Shown piece after piece: positions 62,896 through 64,000 of a stretch of DNA of 64,000 nt. Position 1 is the stretch's first letter, and the number at the start of each line of letters is the position of its first letter. The translations under genes were made by a program, and so were the position numbers. The notes under the pieces were generated by a model. It had not been told where the DNA came from. It did no database searches and saw nothing but the letters and a program-made list of their open reading frames with translations. The stretch comes from Micropterix aruncella. Taxonomy: Eukaryota; Arthropoda; Insecta; Lepidoptera; Micropterigidae. The stretch lies in assembly GCA_944548615.1 (NCBI GenBank), contig OX155960.1, forward strand, positions 35,649,790 to 35,713,789. The letters run 5' to 3'.

Positions 62896-64000
62896 TTGTC
62901 GTTATGTGTTAGTTATTAAGAAGTGTATAAAGGTGTTAAATTAGTGTAAGGTATGTGATATTGGATTGGATGGCTGCTTAATACAAGTAAGATTGTTCAA
63001 ATTATTATAATTGCAGTATATCCGTGCGTTATAACTGCCGAAGCTGGCCATACTATAAAACTTGTTATAGTTGATATTTTTTAATATATTATGCAAATAT
63101 GTATGTTGTCATAAGTATGAATAAGATCAATGCGTCTTAGACTGTTTCGCGCTATAATTGAAATAGAAAGCCAATACCATCTGCTTTTCGTACTGCCGCT
63201 ACTACATTGTTAGCGTGAACTTTTTTTTATAAGGCCAGTACTTGATTGGGACTGCAGGCCGTCAATAAAAGACGAAGCCTCATTGATTGAGATATTTGAA
63301 ACTGCCTGGTTTCACGTGAGACAAAGTCCGTGAACCAGCGTAGCGATAAACTAAGAAAAAATGTATATATGTATGTCGTAATTCACTCTACATACCAATT
63401 AATTTAGGATATGATAAGTTGTTTTTTTTGTGCTATATTGCGTATTGTCATATTATCATGTTATTGTTATTTAATGCAAAGCTACAAAAAGAGCCATATA
63501 TGTATATGAACTGTATCAACTAAAAATTTTATTTTACAATATATCGAATATTTTGCCGGAAAAAGTGTTCATATTTTTTAATCAAAAGAATACCATACCT
63601 GAGAATACAAATAGACTGAGCTAAATCATAATTAGAAGTGGATTCGATAGATCAGATACCGCACTAACGGATGAACGAACGCAGTAAAGGAATACGCGAG
63701 ATTGGCGCCTTAGTATAAATTTATCTCGTGATCCAATAGATGTATAAAAAAAAAAATAACTCCTGAGTTCACAACGCCCTGACGGAAGACTGTAGCATCC
63801 GTCAGTGTGATAAATAGTGCAGCGACAAATCAAACGAAGTCCGATATTCAGTAATGATCACTAGCGTACTTCTAAGTACATTAAAAAAATAAAAAATCCC
63901 AGCTGATAGGAGCAATCGTCGATCGATATTGAGAAAGTGACTTAAGACTATTAGCATACATTGATCTGGAAGTATCTAACTATAGAACACCTTTGATAAT

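Larger units (their letters stand above)
53516..64000 (+). other. Presumed collagen intron 7 (at least 10.5 kb, runs off the window)
   Basis: It begins with a good GTAAGG donor and no downstream collagen exon was found, so I infer it is intronic to the end. It holds two TTAA MITEs, three non-LTR segments, an element A fragment and an E2F-motif array. No feature was recognised at 53.6-54.1, 55.2-56.4, 58.3-59.2, 60.5-62.1 and 62.9-64.0 kb. If the 62.1 kb promoter is real, a separate transcript may start inside. Confidence 0.6.

Noticed and set aside
61500..62900. LTR retrotransposon at the 62 kb promoter locus
   Set aside because: No pair of long direct repeats, primer-binding site or gag/pol coding was found in the window.
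53516..64000. Further collagen exons or an endostatin domain downstream
   Set aside because: No Gly-X-Y coding or endostatin-like sequence was recognised; the 3' part of the gene must lie beyond the window or was missed by eye.

Overview
The window is eukaryotic genomic DNA, almost certainly from an arthropod and most likely a lepidopteran. The evidence is GT-AG introns, a split collagen gene, canonical insect Helitron termini (TCTATACTAATATTATAAA start, hairpin then CTAG end), non-LTR 3' UTRs of a type common in Lepidoptera, and dense decayed transposable elements in AT-rich DNA. There are no operons, bacterial ribosome sites or CRISPR arrays. No tRNA or rRNA gene was found by eye.

The only host gene I can support is on the + strand: seven internal exons of an interrupted collagen at 20946-21062, 31541-31699, 32146-32343, 48181-48351, 48420-48537, 53064-53162 and 53238-53515. 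All have consensus splice sites and the phases join (0,0,0,0,1,1, then 0). Gly-X-Y blocks are broken by acidic, Ser-Gly-rich non-collagenous pieces, as in multiplexins (collagen XV/XVIII; fly Mp). The N-terminal laminin-G-like region and the C-terminal endostatin region are not in the window. Intron sizes run from 68 bp to 15.8 kb.

Nearly everything else is mobile or repetitive DNA in or beside those introns. 1-20.9 kb: decayed non-LTR reverse transcriptase tails (1.6, 6.0, 11.8 and 12.6-14.9 kb), a gag-like remnant (3.85-4.7 kb), a ~0.7 kb non-coding retroposon-like family here called element A (full copies at 7.0 and 13.0 kb with target duplications), a Penelope-like element between two long (TA)n arrays (15.4-16.9 kb), a Helitron helicase remnant (17.2 kb) and an AT-rich tandem array hit by a clean non-LTR insertion (17.7-20.3 kb). 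21-48 kb (introns): MITEs of several superfamilies, more retrotransposon tails, and complex tandem repeats at 33-38.9 kb. 48.5-64 kb: Helitrons in tandem, two TTAA-flanked MITEs, head-to-head retrotransposon copies (56.4-58.3 kb), an RTE-like RT remnant (59.3-60.0 kb), and an unexplained locus at 62.1-62.9 kb that combines a TATA/Inr promoter-like pair, a strong hairpin and four 12-mers matching the E2F consensus at ~104 bp period.

Most promising for follow-up: element A, the 62.1-62.9 kb locus, the Penelope-like copy with inverted ends inside (TA)n, and the five (TA)n arrays of nearly constant length (191-202 bp, one of 400 bp). All element names rest on reading translations and termini by eye; no database search was possible.
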